IMG/VR virus record: IMGVR_UViG_3300034107_000498
Span: 1 to 54,925 of that record
Origin: a virus
Strand: one strand, 5' to 3'
DNA: 54,925 bases
The notes under the pieces: model-generated
Databases searched by the model: none
Told to the model about the DNA's origin: nothing
Seen by the model: only the letters and a program-made list of their open reading frames with translations
In this document: piece after piece, positions 7,368-14,400 of the stretch
Layout: every line of letters begins with the position of its first letter
Position numbering within the stretch: the stretch's first letter is position 1
Made by a program: the position numbers and the translations under genes

Positions 7368-9332
7368 ATGGCATTTAGCACAAGAGCGCAAGTAATAACA
7401 CGTCGTACATATAATAGACCAACTTCAGACGACGGAAAACAATTTGAAACGTGGCAAGAAACAGTAGCCCGAGTTATTGATCACCAAGAATGGTTGTGGC
7501 AACGCGCTGCTAAGCGAGATCTAACAGATGTAGAATATTCAGAACTTTATGATCTTGAACAGCTGATGCTGGATCGTAAAGTAGCTATGAGTGGTCGTAC
7601 TCTTTGGTTAGGCGGCACTGATGTAGCTAAAACTCGTGAAGCTTCACAATTTAATTGCAGCTTTACTCATGTAGAGACTGTATATGATGTAGTAGACTGC
7701 TTATGGCTTTTACTGCAAGGATGCGGAGTAGGATTTAAACCAATTGTTGGTACTTTAAATGGTTTTTCAAAGCCGATTAAAAATATCCGTGTAGTACGTA
7801 GTACTCGCACAGCCAAAGGTGGAAATGAGCACAATACTGAAACATTTGATCAAGAAACTAAAACGTGGACTATTCAAGTTGGGGATTCTGCAGAAGCCTG
7901 GGCAAAATCTATCGGTAAGCTTATTGCTGGTAAGTACGCTGCTGATAGTCTCGTACTCGACTTTAGTCAGCTACGCCCTGCTGGGGAAAGGTTAAAAGGC
8001 TATGGATGGATTTCAAGTGGAGACACTGCTATATCAACTGCATATGTGGCTATTGCAAACATCCTTAATGGGCGCGCTGATAGTTTACTTACTAGGATGG
8101 ATATTCTCGACATTGTTAATCATCTTGGCACTATTCTTAGCAGTCGCCGTAGTGCAGAAATTGCTTTGTTCGACTATGGACAACCCGAATGGGAAGAATT
8201 TGCTGTAGCTAAAAAAGACTGGTGGTTGTACAATAACTCACACCGCCAACAATCTAACAATTCACTAGTATTTAAAGAAAAACCGCTAAAAGCTGACTTG
8301 CAAAAGATTTTTGATCTAATGCTAGAAGCAGGCGGTTCAGAACCAGGATTTATCAATGAAGTTGAAGCTCTCCGTCGCGCTCCATGGTTCAAAGGTGCAA
8401 ACCCTTGCGTGGAAATCTTACTCGGTAATAAATCATTTTGTAATCTTACCGAAACAGACATTGCTAAATTTAAAGGCGATACCGCTGGACTTCACAACGC
8501 CATCAGGCTTGCAGCTCGCGCTAACTATCGCCAAACTTGTGTAAACTTACAAGACGGGATTTTACAAGAATCTTGGCACTTAAATAACTACTTTATGCGT
8601 TTGTGCGGAGTTGGTTTAACAGGTATTGCTAAACGCCCTGATATGAATGGTTACGACTATGAGTATTTGAAGCGTACTGCAACTGGTGCTGCTATTGGCA
8701 TGGCTCAAGAACTAGATTTACCTAGTCCCAAGAATATTACTTGTGTTAAGCCTAGTGGAACATTGTCCAAGATTATGGATACCACAGAAGGAATTCACAA
8801 GCCTCTAGGAAAGTATATTTTTAATAATGTTCAATTTAGTAAATTTGACCCTATTGTTGAAGTACTGCGCGATGCTAATTATAACGTTGTTAATCACCCC
8901 ACTGATGATAGCGGTGTACTTATTACATTCCCTGTTGAGTGGATTGATGTTCCTTTCCATAAAGTTAATGGAAAAGAAGTCAACCTTGACACAGCAATCG
9001 AACAACTCGAAAAGTATAAGTTAATCCAAACTTCATGGACTCAGCAAAACACCTCAGTAACAATTAGCTATGATCCTAGTGAAGTCCCTGCAATTATTGA
9101 CTGGTTATTAGATAACTGGGATTGTTATGTAGGTGTTTCATTCATCTATCGTACTGATCCTACTAAAACAGCTAAAGATCTCGGATACTTATACTTACCA
9201 CAAGAAGTTGTGGATGAGCAAACATTCCGTAATTATGTTCAACAATTAAGCCCAGTAAGCCTAGAAAATGCCAATAGTTTTGATGAAATTATGGGCGAAG
9301 AATGTTCAACGGGAAGTTGTCCTATCCGATAA
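7368..9332 (+). CDS. Class II (adenosylcobalamin-dependent) ribonucleoside-triphosphate reductase
   Basis: A 654-residue protein resembling the monomeric RtpR/NrdJ type. The redox pair corresponds to C97 (FNCS) and C358 (SFCNLTE). The finger-loop cysteine is C347 in NPCVEI, with E349 nearby. The C-terminal shuttle cysteines are C646 and C651 in the ECSTGSCPIR tail. These match the catalytic arrangement of the Lactobacillus leichmannii enzyme, though this protein is shorter than that roughly 740-residue homologue. It makes deoxyribonucleotides and needs coenzyme B12 from the host. AAGGAAA precedes the ATG. A homing endonuclease gene follows. Confidence 0.93.
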   Translation: MAFSTRAQVITRRTYNRPTSDDGKQFETWQETVARVIDHQEWLWQRAAKRDLTDVEYSELYDLEQLMLDRKVAMSGRTLWLGGTDVAKTREASQFNCSFTHVETVYDVVDCLWLLLQGCGVGFKPIVGTLNGFSKPIKNIRVVRSTRTAKGGNEHNTETFDQETKTWTIQVGDSAEAWAKSIGKLIAGKYAADSLVLDFSQLRPAGERLKGYGWISSGDTAISTAYVAIANILNGRADSLLTRMDILDIVNHLGTILSSRRSAEIALFDYGQPEWEEFAVAKKDWWLYNNSHRQQSNNSLVFKEKPLKADLQKIFDLMLEAGGSEPGFINEVEALRRAPWFKGANPCVEILLGNKSFCNLTETDIAKFKGDTAGLHNAIRLAARANYRQTCVNLQDGILQESWHLNNYFMRLCGVGLTGIAKRPDMNGYDYEYLKRTATGAAIGMAQELDLPSPKNITCVKPSGTLSKIMDTTEGIHKPLGKYIFNNVQFSKFDPIVEVLRDANYNVVNHPTDDSGVLITFPVEWIDVPFHKVNGKEVNLDTAIEQLEKYKLIQTSWTQQNTSVTISYDPSEVPAIIDWLLDNWDCYVGVSFIYRTDPTKTAKDLGYLYLPQEVVDEQTFRNYVQQLSPVSLENANSFDEIMGEECSTGSCPIR

Positions 9333-9350
9333 GATAGTAAAAATCTTGTA

Positions 9351-9379
9351 TTGCAATTATTGTGCTTATGGTATATAAT
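9351..9379 (+). promoter_or_regulatory. Promoter for the homing endonuclease gene
   Basis: TTGCAA (9351-9356) and TATAAT (9374-9379) lie 17 bp apart in the 80-bp gap between ribonucleotide reductase and the endonuclease. Confidence 0.65.
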
Positions 9380-9412
9380 ATAAGTATATTATTAAAATAG
9401 GCGCAATAATTC

Positions 9413-10120
9413 ATGATATCAGGAATATATTTATTACGATTTAAAGATGGTTCTGTGTATGTAGGACAGTCAAGAGATATATACAGAAGGTATACTACCC
9501 ACTGTAATAAACTTGAGAAGGGTACCCACTCTAACTCTAAAGTATCTTCTGCATACTCTAAGTACGGAAAGCCTGTCTTAGAAGTCCTATTAGAATGTGC
9601 TACCAGCACTTTAGATATTAATGAAAAAGAAGCAATACAAATATATGATTCTATCAATAATGGTCTAAATATTGCACCTGCTGGAGGAGAGTTTCCTATA
9701 TTAAATGGAGAATCTAACGGGTTTTCAAGGTATTCTGATAGTGAAATTATATCTGCTATGGAGTACTTAGCCAATAATTTAAACCAGCCCTTAAAAGTAT
9801 CTGCAGACATACTAGGTATTAACTATTCCACTATTAAGAATATATCAAATGGTACATCTCACAGATGGTTATCACAAAAGATTCCTGATACATATAATAA
9901 AGTACTATCTCATAAAGGCAAGCGTATAATTAATACTAGTGGTAGTAAAGGTAGATCATATACAGCTATATCACCAACAGGAATAATATACACTAATATA
10001 ACAAATATAACTACTTTTGCTAAAGAACATGGATTAAATCGTGGAGCTTTAGGTGAAGTAGTACGAGGAAATGCTCATCAACACAAAGGCTGGACCTCTA
10101 TTCCCAATCCCTTAATTTAA
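9413..10120 (+). CDS. Free-standing GIY-YIG homing endonuclease
   Basis: A 235-residue Seg-like protein. The GIY-YIG nuclease domain is N-terminal: GIYLLRF (4-10), VYVGQS (15-20), conserved Arg residues at 25-26 and the catalytic Glu in NEKEAIQIYDS (E71 or E73). A helix-turn-helix segment follows (about 126-150, LKVSADILGINYSTIKNIS), with a NUMOD-type DNA-binding tail of repeated short modules (about 180-230). Such enzymes cut a site in related phages that lack the gene and spread by repair. The gene has its own promoter, is more AT-rich than its neighbours and is not inside an intron. It is mobile by inference. Confidence 0.9.
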   Translation: MISGIYLLRFKDGSVYVGQSRDIYRRYTTHCNKLEKGTHSNSKVSSAYSKYGKPVLEVLLECATSTLDINEKEAIQIYDSINNGLNIAPAGGEFPILNGESNGFSRYSDSEIISAMEYLANNLNQPLKVSADILGINYSTIKNISNGTSHRWLSQKIPDTYNKVLSHKGKRIINTSGSKGRSYTAISPTGIIYTNITNITTFAKEHGLNRGALGEVVRGNAHQHKGWTSIPNPLI

Positions 10121-10128
10121 TAAAAAAT

Positions 10129-10299
10129 ATGGAACCACAAAAAGATTTTATTTTAACACTAACTTTAACTGTAGAAGAAGCAAATACAATTTTAGCGGGA
10201 CTACAAGAACTACCTGCTAAAGTTTCTAACCCACTAACTAATAAGTTAGTAAGACAAGCACAGGAACAGCTTGCCAAAGAGCAAGTACCCGAAGAGTAA
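10129..10299 (+). CDS. Small conserved phage protein (56 residues)
   Basis: A 56-residue protein beginning MEPQKDFILTLTLTVEEAN and ending in an acidic PEE. It has a short beta-strand-like segment, then a helical pair with the LPAKVSNPLTNKL pattern that I associate with small proteins recurring in many aquatic phages; their function is unknown. The gene begins 9 bp after the homing endonuclease stop and has no strong ribosome site. It ends 7 bp before a strong terminator. Its codons are sensible and no overlapping alternative exists. It may originally have followed the reductase gene before the endonuclease entered. Confidence 0.7.
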   Translation: MEPQKDFILTLTLTVEEANTILAGLQELPAKVSNPLTNKLVRQAQEQLAKEQVPEE

Positions 10300-10306
10300 G
10301 CAAAAT

Positions 10307-10346
10307 AAAAGCCCCCAAGTTTAATAGCTTGGGGGCTTTTTCTTTT
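10307..10346 (+). terminator. Intrinsic terminator closing the nucleotide metabolism transcript
   Basis: A perfect 13-bp stem, AAAAGCCCCCAAG with CTTGGGGGCTTTT and an 8-nt loop, followed by TCTTTT. The stem includes an A-tract upstream, so it may act in both directions. Confidence 0.92.
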
Positions 10347-10440
10347 GGAACAGAATTTTATAGTAACGTGCATTTTGACTCCTGTAACCAGAAAATTAAG
10401 GTTGTTGTGACATATCAATCATGTTATAATAGTTACGGTT
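10347..10440 (+). repeat. Duplicated promoter block, copy 1
   Basis: This 94-bp block aligns without gaps to 10747-10840, exactly 400 bp downstream, with 78 of 94 positions identical by eye. Both copies share a CCAGAAAATTAAGG core followed by a -35/-10 pair, and each precedes a separate gene. Confidence 0.8.
10402..10430 (+). promoter_or_regulatory. Promoter in duplicated block, copy 1
   Basis: TTGTTG (10402-10407), 17 bp, TATAAT (10425-10430). The -35 is weaker than at the consensus promoters of this phage, which leaves room for an activator acting on the conserved upstream block. Confidence 0.7.
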
Positions 10441-10463
10441 AATAAACTTTAAAGGAATAAATT

Positions 10464-10718
10464 ATGAGAACATATTGGGTATATAAGTACAATAAAACGC
10501 CTGAAAGCGATACTATAGAATACAATGATGAAGCTACTATGGTTGAAAATAATCTAAGAACCATGAGACGGGCTATAGAAAGTATAGATGAAGTAATCAA
10601 CAATAAAGACAATGTACCTGAATGGGTACAGGAAAAAATTGCTGTAACTAAGTCAATGCTGGTTAGTGTATCGGAGTATATGCAATCAAAACAACGTAGT
10701 AAAAAAGAGCTATATTGA
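10464..10718 (+). CDS. Small helical phage protein, unknown function
   Basis: An 84-residue protein with AAAGGAAT 6 nt before the ATG. It starts with a short strand-like region (MRTYWVYKYN) and then two long amphipathic helices. The segment EWVQEKIAVTKSMLVSVSEYM (from about residue 53) resembles a helical motif found in small structural or scaffold-like proteins of aquatic phages. It has no membrane segment. It is a monocistronic unit between the two copies of the duplicated promoter block, which suggests its own regulation. Function not recognised. Confidence 0.7.
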   Translation: MRTYWVYKYNKTPESDTIEYNDEATMVENNLRTMRRAIESIDEVINNKDNVPEWVQEKIAVTKSMLVSVSEYMQSKQRSKKELY

Positions 10719-10746
10719 TTTTATGGTTTAGTGGATTGTTATTGGC

Positions 10747-10840
10747 GGAACATAATTTCTTAGTTACTTGCATTTTAATTCCTGTAGCCAGAAAATTAAG
10801 GTTGCTGTCATATATCAAACATGCTATAATATTCACAGTT
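10747..10840 (+). repeat. Duplicated promoter block, copy 2
   Basis: The second copy of the 94-bp block at 10347-10440. It begins 29 bp after the stop of the preceding small gene and drives the Gly-rich protein gene. Confidence 0.8.
10802..10830 (+). promoter_or_regulatory. Promoter in duplicated block, copy 2
   Basis: TTGCTG (10802-10807), 17 bp, TATAAT (10825-10830). Transcription should begin near 10837, at the base of the first leader hairpin. Confidence 0.7.
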
Positions 10841-10873
10841 GCCAAGGTTTTGGTAACTGCGCGTGATACGCAG
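10838..10873 (+). promoter_or_regulatory. Two stem-loops at the 5' end of the leader
   Basis: GTTGCCAA/TTGGTAAC (10838-10857, one G-T pair, 4-nt loop) is directly followed by CTGCG/CGCAG (10857-10873). The first stem begins at the predicted transcription start, a position where hairpins often protect mRNA from decay. Confidence 0.55.
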
Positions 10874-10901
10874 TATCATTTCTGCTTTAAAAGGAAGTTG
10901 T

Positions 10902-11753
10902 ATGGCAGATGAGACTGGCGTACCAGAATTAAATTCAACAAATAATGTTGGGTATGATATGAGTGCGCTTCAAACTAAAATTGATCAAGCTAATAACTAC
11001 TATTCAAAAGTTATGAGTGAGATTACAAAACTAAAGGATAAAAACATGGCAGAAATTATGACTCCCGGTATGATTATGGGTGGTAACGGTGATGGTGGTA
11101 TGGGCATTGGCGGTGGATTAATCGGTGGATTGATCTTGGGCAGTTTGCTGCGTAACAACGGAAATTTGTTGGGCGGTGACGGAGCAGGTGCAGCAGCAGG
11201 TGCAGTTCTTCGCAGTCCTCCAGAACAAGTACAAGCAAATATGAGTTTAATGGCAGCTATTGGTGCCGTTGATAAGTCAGTTGCAGTATCAACAACAGCA
11301 TTTGAAGCATCACAAGCTGCTCAAAGTTTAGGTTTAACAAATCAGTTTAACAATACTACTGCTGCTTTGTCAGCACAGTTAATGACGCTTCAAAGAGAAG
11401 TAATGGAAAACCGTTATGAACTGTCTAAAGACATTACAGCAGATGGTGCAGCAACTCGTGCTTTAATTGTATCACAATACGAAAATACATTAAACCGTCA
11501 ACTTGGTGATGCAAACGCTGAAATTATTGCATTAAAAAATCGTTCAGCGCTTGATGCAGCTACTAGCGGTATTACTCTTACAAATACCAATAACATCAAT
11601 CAGATGCAACAACAGTCACAACAACAACAACAGTACGCACATTTGGCAAACTTGATCTATGGGTTAGGTCAAAACATCACAAATGGTGCAATTAATGTTG
11701 GAAGTGGTACACTTACTGCTAACCCAGTTAACACAAATACTAGCATCCGTTAA
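10902..11753 (+). CDS. Gly-rich, helical phage protein, possibly structural
   Basis: A 283-residue protein. The start chosen is the ATG at 10902 because AAAAGGAAG lies 4 nt upstream; an in-frame ATG at 10863 falls within the leader hairpin region. Residues 50-100 form a Gly/Met-rich, weakly hydrophobic stretch (MGIGGGLIGGLILGSLL) that could insert into a membrane or pack as a glycine-zipper. The middle, about 110-210, is helical and Ala/Gln-rich, and a poly-Gln block lies near residue 240. Its own promoter, leader hairpins and terminator suggest strong expression. A virion or host-membrane role is inferred; no family is recognised. Confidence 0.75.
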   Translation: MADETGVPELNSTNNVGYDMSALQTKIDQANNYYSKVMSEITKLKDKNMAEIMTPGMIMGGNGDGGMGIGGGLIGGLILGSLLRNNGNLLGGDGAGAAAGAVLRSPPEQVQANMSLMAAIGAVDKSVAVSTTAFEASQAAQSLGLTNQFNNTTAALSAQLMTLQREVMENRYELSKDITADGAATRALIVSQYENTLNRQLGDANAEIIALKNRSALDAATSGITLTNTNNINQMQQQSQQQQQYAHLANLIYGLGQNITNGAINVGSGTLTANPVNTNTSIR

Positions 11754-11770
11754 TATTTAATGTGTTTAAT

Positions 11771-11807
11771 AAGCCCCGCAGCCACAAGTTGTGGGGCTTT
11801 TTATTTT
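11771..11807 (+). terminator. Intrinsic terminator after the Gly-rich protein
   Basis: AAGCCCC pairs with GGGGCTT, followed by TTTTATTTT. The inner sequence CCACAAGTTGTGG can form an alternative stem. Confidence 0.85.
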
Positions 11808-11818
11808 AAGGAATAAAT

Positions 11819-12322
11819 ATGGATCAAAGACAAAGACAAAGTATGCCTTTTGGTTGGCCTATGGCTCCATTTATACCTGCCATAATGCCTGCTCCTATAG
11901 TGCCTTTTTGTCCTCCTGTGTTAGATGATTGTGACTTAGTTATTAACAGTAACATTATAGGACCTCCTGGACCTCCTGGACCTCCTGGACCTCCTGGACC
12001 TCAAGGTGAACCAGGACCCCAAGGCCCTGCTGGCAGTTTAGCAGATGTTCCTGTTACACTAATAGACGAAGCAACATATATTCCAGATTTAACAGAATAT
12101 TTTTTAGGTGTTATTTATGATGGTTCGGTTACGATTACTTTACCTGCGGGTACTCTGGGCAAAGTTTATGTTGTCAAAGATGCTGTTGGAGACGCTAACA
12201 CGAATCCGATTACTGTGGTAGCTACTGGTTCGACTATTGATAGTTTAACCAATTATGTATTAAACACAGATTGGGGATCTATTAGTTTAATTTACAACGG
12301 TATAGAATGGAACGTAGTATGA
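11819..12322 (+). CDS. Collagen-like phage protein
   Basis: A 167-residue protein with a Pro-rich N-terminus (about 8-35) and a collagen-type stretch of eight Gly-X-Y triplets at residues 48-71 (four GPP, then GPQ, GEP, GPQ, GPA). The GPP part is encoded by an exact 9-bp type DNA repeat near 11960-12000. The C-terminal domain (about 75-167) is beta-rich and ends SLIYNGIEWNVV. Phage collagen-like segments form trimeric triple helices in fibres or capsid decorations. The next two genes share domain motifs with this one, so the three may be a set of surface proteins. No promoter is visible between the terminator and this gene. Confidence 0.85.
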   Translation: MDQRQRQSMPFGWPMAPFIPAIMPAPIVPFCPPVLDDCDLVINSNIIGPPGPPGPPGPPGPQGEPGPQGPAGSLADVPVTLIDEATYIPDLTEYFLGVIYDGSVTITLPAGTLGKVYVVKDAVGDANTNPITVVATGSTIDSLTNYVLNTDWGSISLIYNGIEWNVV

Positions 12323-12870
12323 GCTATAATCAACCTTTGGCTTCAACTACTGATTATGGTGCTGTAAAAGTTGGCGGTGGTTTAAGTGTTACAGATGGCG
12401 TTATTAGCGCAGGAAGTGGCTTGCTTAACTATGGGTTTTATAGCAATGGCACGCAAACGAATCCAGTTGCAAATCAAGTTAACATAGGCACATTTAGTAC
12501 TACAGGACCTAACAACGGTGTTACACTAATAGGTAATAACATTTTACGAGTAACCAATGCTGGCGTGTACACAGTGCTATTTACTACCACAATGGCAAAA
12601 ACCAGTGGCGGTACTAGCGCAATGAGTATTTGGTTACGATATAATGGAGTAGATGTACCTGGCTCGCGCCAAGACTTAGAGTTAATAAATACTTTATCAA
12701 TAATATTTACCAGTGGCAATTTTACTTTGCCAATGGCTGCTAACAGTGACTTACAGTTTTGTTGGTCTAGTGCAGATACAACAGTAAATCTCAGTGCATT
12801 ACCTGCGGCAATAAATCCTATACGACCCCCAGGTAGTAGTTTAAAAGTTACAATGACTAGAATTAGTTAA
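12319..12870 (+). CDS. Virion surface-type protein, beta-sandwich (C1q/TNF-like)
   Basis: A 183-residue protein. The start at 12319 overlaps the collagen-like stop as ATGA; an ATG 12 nt upstream is also possible. The N-terminal 30 residues (PLASTTDYGAVKVGGGLSV) form a shaft-type motif common in fibres and shared with the next gene. The rest (about 40-183) has the alternating strand pattern and GNILRVTNAGVYTVLF-like segments of trimeric C1q/TNF-type jelly rolls, which often end phage fibres or decorate capsids. The receptor or ligand is unknown. Fold assignment is inferred. Confidence 0.75.
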   Translation: MSYNQPLASTTDYGAVKVGGGLSVTDGVISAGSGLLNYGFYSNGTQTNPVANQVNIGTFSTTGPNNGVTLIGNNILRVTNAGVYTVLFTTTMAKTSGGTSAMSIWLRYNGVDVPGSRQDLELINTLSIIFTSGNFTLPMAANSDLQFCWSSADTTVNLSALPAAINPIRPPGSSLKVTMTRIS

Positions 12871-12883
12871 AAAAGGAAAAATC

Positions 12884-13288
12884 ATGGCATTTAATAGCCC
12901 ATTAAGTTCAACCACTAGTTACGGAGTGGTTAAGGTTGGTAACGGTGTAAACGTAACCAACGGAGTTATTTCTGTAGTAGGAAATGGCGTAGTTAATACA
13001 ACATTAGTTAACAATGCAGCAAGCCCTTATACACTTGATAGTGCTGCTGTAACTCCCAACTATTACCTTGGTGTAGAAGGTACCGGCGCAGCAATTAGCA
13101 TATTATTAACAGCGGGTACAGAAGGCCGAGTAGTTGTAATTAAATCAGAAGCAGGACAAACCAGCGATATTACAATTACTCCTAACGGTGCAGAAACTAT
13201 TGAAAACACAGCTACTTATACAATATTAGCTGCAACAGACGGCGCAGTTACATTAATATTTAGCGGCACAAACTGGAACGCTGTATAA
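12884..13288 (+). CDS. Virion surface-type protein related to both upstream neighbours
   Basis: A 134-residue protein with AAAAGGAAAA before the ATG. Its N-terminus (PLSSTTSYGVVKVGNGVNV) matches that of the preceding gene, while its C-terminus (VTLIFSGTNWNAV) matches the end of the collagen-like protein. The middle region (TPNYYLGVEGTGAAISILLTA) also parallels the C-domain of the collagen-like protein. It is therefore a shuffled combination of modules from both neighbours. It is probably beta-structured and secreted into the virion rather than catalytic. Its stop overlaps the Dps-like start. Confidence 0.75.
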   Translation: MAFNSPLSSTTSYGVVKVGNGVNVTNGVISVVGNGVVNTTLVNNAASPYTLDSAAVTPNYYLGVEGTGAAISILLTAGTEGRVVVIKSEAGQTSDITITPNGAETIENTATYTILAATDGAVTLIFSGTNWNAV

Positions 13289-13725
13289 TGGAAGAACTAC
13301 ACACAGCCCTTAAAAAGGCTTTTGCAACAACCTATGCGTTTTTAGTAAAAGCAGAAAATTTTCATTGGAATGTAACTGGTGTTAACTTTGTGCAATATCA
13401 CAAATTGTTTGGTGAAATTTACGACGAAGTTGAAGACGAACTAGACGATTTTGCTGAAACACTACGTGCACAAAGTATTTATGTGCACGCAAGTTTTCAA
13501 CATTTAAAAGAAATGTCTGCTGTAGAAGATACACTAGAAATTTTACCTGCAAAAGAAATGTTGCGAGTACTTTATATAGATAATGTTAAAGTACATGAAA
13601 CATTATTAACAGCATATCAGTTAGCTGAAACTTATAGAAAACCAGACTTATGTGCTTTTTTAAGTGAACGTATAGAAGAACACCGTAAACACGGTTGGAA
13701 ACTTTTTTCAAGCCTGGAACCATAA
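13288..13725 (+). CDS. dps: Dps-like mini-ferritin
   Basis: A 145-residue four-helix protein of the Dps family. The inter-subunit ferroxidase ligands are all in place: H26 in FHWNVTG, H38 in QYHKLF, D53 and E57 in ELDDFAE, with the standard spacing (12, 15 and 4 residues). Dps dodecamers oxidise Fe(II) with peroxide, store iron and shield DNA. In an infected cell it could protect phage DNA from oxidative damage or hold iron, which is of note because a heme oxygenase elsewhere in this genome would release iron. The start overlaps the stop of the surface protein (TAATG), so translation is coupled. No Lys-rich N-terminal DNA-binding tail is present. Confidence 0.93.
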   Translation: MEELHTALKKAFATTYAFLVKAENFHWNVTGVNFVQYHKLFGEIYDEVEDELDDFAETLRAQSIYVHASFQHLKEMSAVEDTLEILPAKEMLRVLYIDNVKVHETLLTAYQLAETYRKPDLCAFLSERIEEHRKHGWKLFSSLEP

Positions 13726-13760
13726 AAAAGCCCCTATAGATTGCTCTATAGGGGCTTTTT
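13725..13760. terminator. Bidirectional terminator between convergent transcripts
   Basis: A perfect 16-bp stem, AAAAAGCCCCTATAGA with TCTATAGGGGCTTTTT around a 4-nt loop. A and T tracts flank both sides, so it can stop rightward transcription after dps and leftward transcription after the - strand late genes. Confidence 0.93.
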
Positions 13761-13762
13761 CT

Positions 13763-14398
13763 TTATGTTGGAGTATCTTCGTTGCTGTCTTCGTCATCAA
13801 CACTATCTTCATCGTGCATACTATGTAAATTACCAAATACATTTACTAGCATATCGCGATAAGGTTGCTCTACCATATGTAAATCTACTAAATATACATC
13901 TAGGTGATCAAGTCGTAATAGCTCTGCATGATACATAAATTGACCAAATGCTTCTAGTTCTTCACTAATATACTCATTTGCATAATTTTCAAGTACTTGA
14001 GCTGCTACTATACGTGCCATTTTAGGTACAATACCTTTTTCACTTAGTTTTACTAAGTGTAGTGCTTTACCTTCACGTTCTCGCATAATTTGGTTGCGTT
14101 TAGCAGTACTCCAAGAGTATCCGCCGTCTCCGCCCCATAAATCCCAAGCAACACGACCTTTGCTTGGAAAACCTTCCTCACCACTATTAAAACCAGTAGC
14201 ACGTTTGTCTACTTCGTGACGACTAAAGAATGAAAACATTCGCAGTACAGTTGAAGCTGTTAGTGGATCACGATCTTTTAGTTGATTTGCTCGTGCTAAA
14301 CCAACTAGTGTCCCGCCTGGTTTACCATCCGCTCGCCATTTAAGTGCACGACGGGCTGCACTTGCCATGCCTGATGTAGGCTTATAAGTTGTTGCCAT
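13763..14398 (-). CDS. Phage protein with a conserved head-protein-type domain
   Basis: A 211-residue protein. Residues 1-100 hold a recurrent phage domain read as GGTLVGLARANQL, then MFSFFSRHEVDKRATGF, and GRVAWDLWGGDGG. I know this pattern as an add-on to capsid maturation, portal or scaffold-like proteins, often near the head genes; its biochemical role is not established. The second half is helical and the C-terminus is very acidic (DEDSVDDEDSNED). It follows phoH by 2 bp on the same strand, so it belongs to the PhoH transcript, not to the head operon. Confidence 0.7.
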   Translation of the reverse strand: MATTYKPTSGMASAARRALKWRADGKPGGTLVGLARANQLKDRDPLTASTVLRMFSFFSRHEVDKRATGFNSGEEGFPSKGRVAWDLWGGDGGYSWSTAKRNQIMREREGKALHLVKLSEKGIVPKMARIVAAQVLENYANEYISEELEAFGQFMYHAELLRLDHLDVYLVDLHMVEQPYRDMLVNVFGNLHSMHDEDSVDDEDSNEDTPT

Positions 14399-14400
14399 AA

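Noticed and set aside
10098-10845. Two - strand frames at 10098-10418 and 10663-10845 look like paralogous proteins.
   Set aside because: Their similarity comes from the duplicated promoter block read backwards; they lack ribosome sites and run against clear + strand genes and a terminator.
11955-12005. CRISPR-like or satellite repeats from short direct DNA repeats, including the PAEPTP coding region near 5155-5200.
   Set aside because: The repeats are in frame, have no spacers and encode collagen-type and Pro-rich protein repeats.
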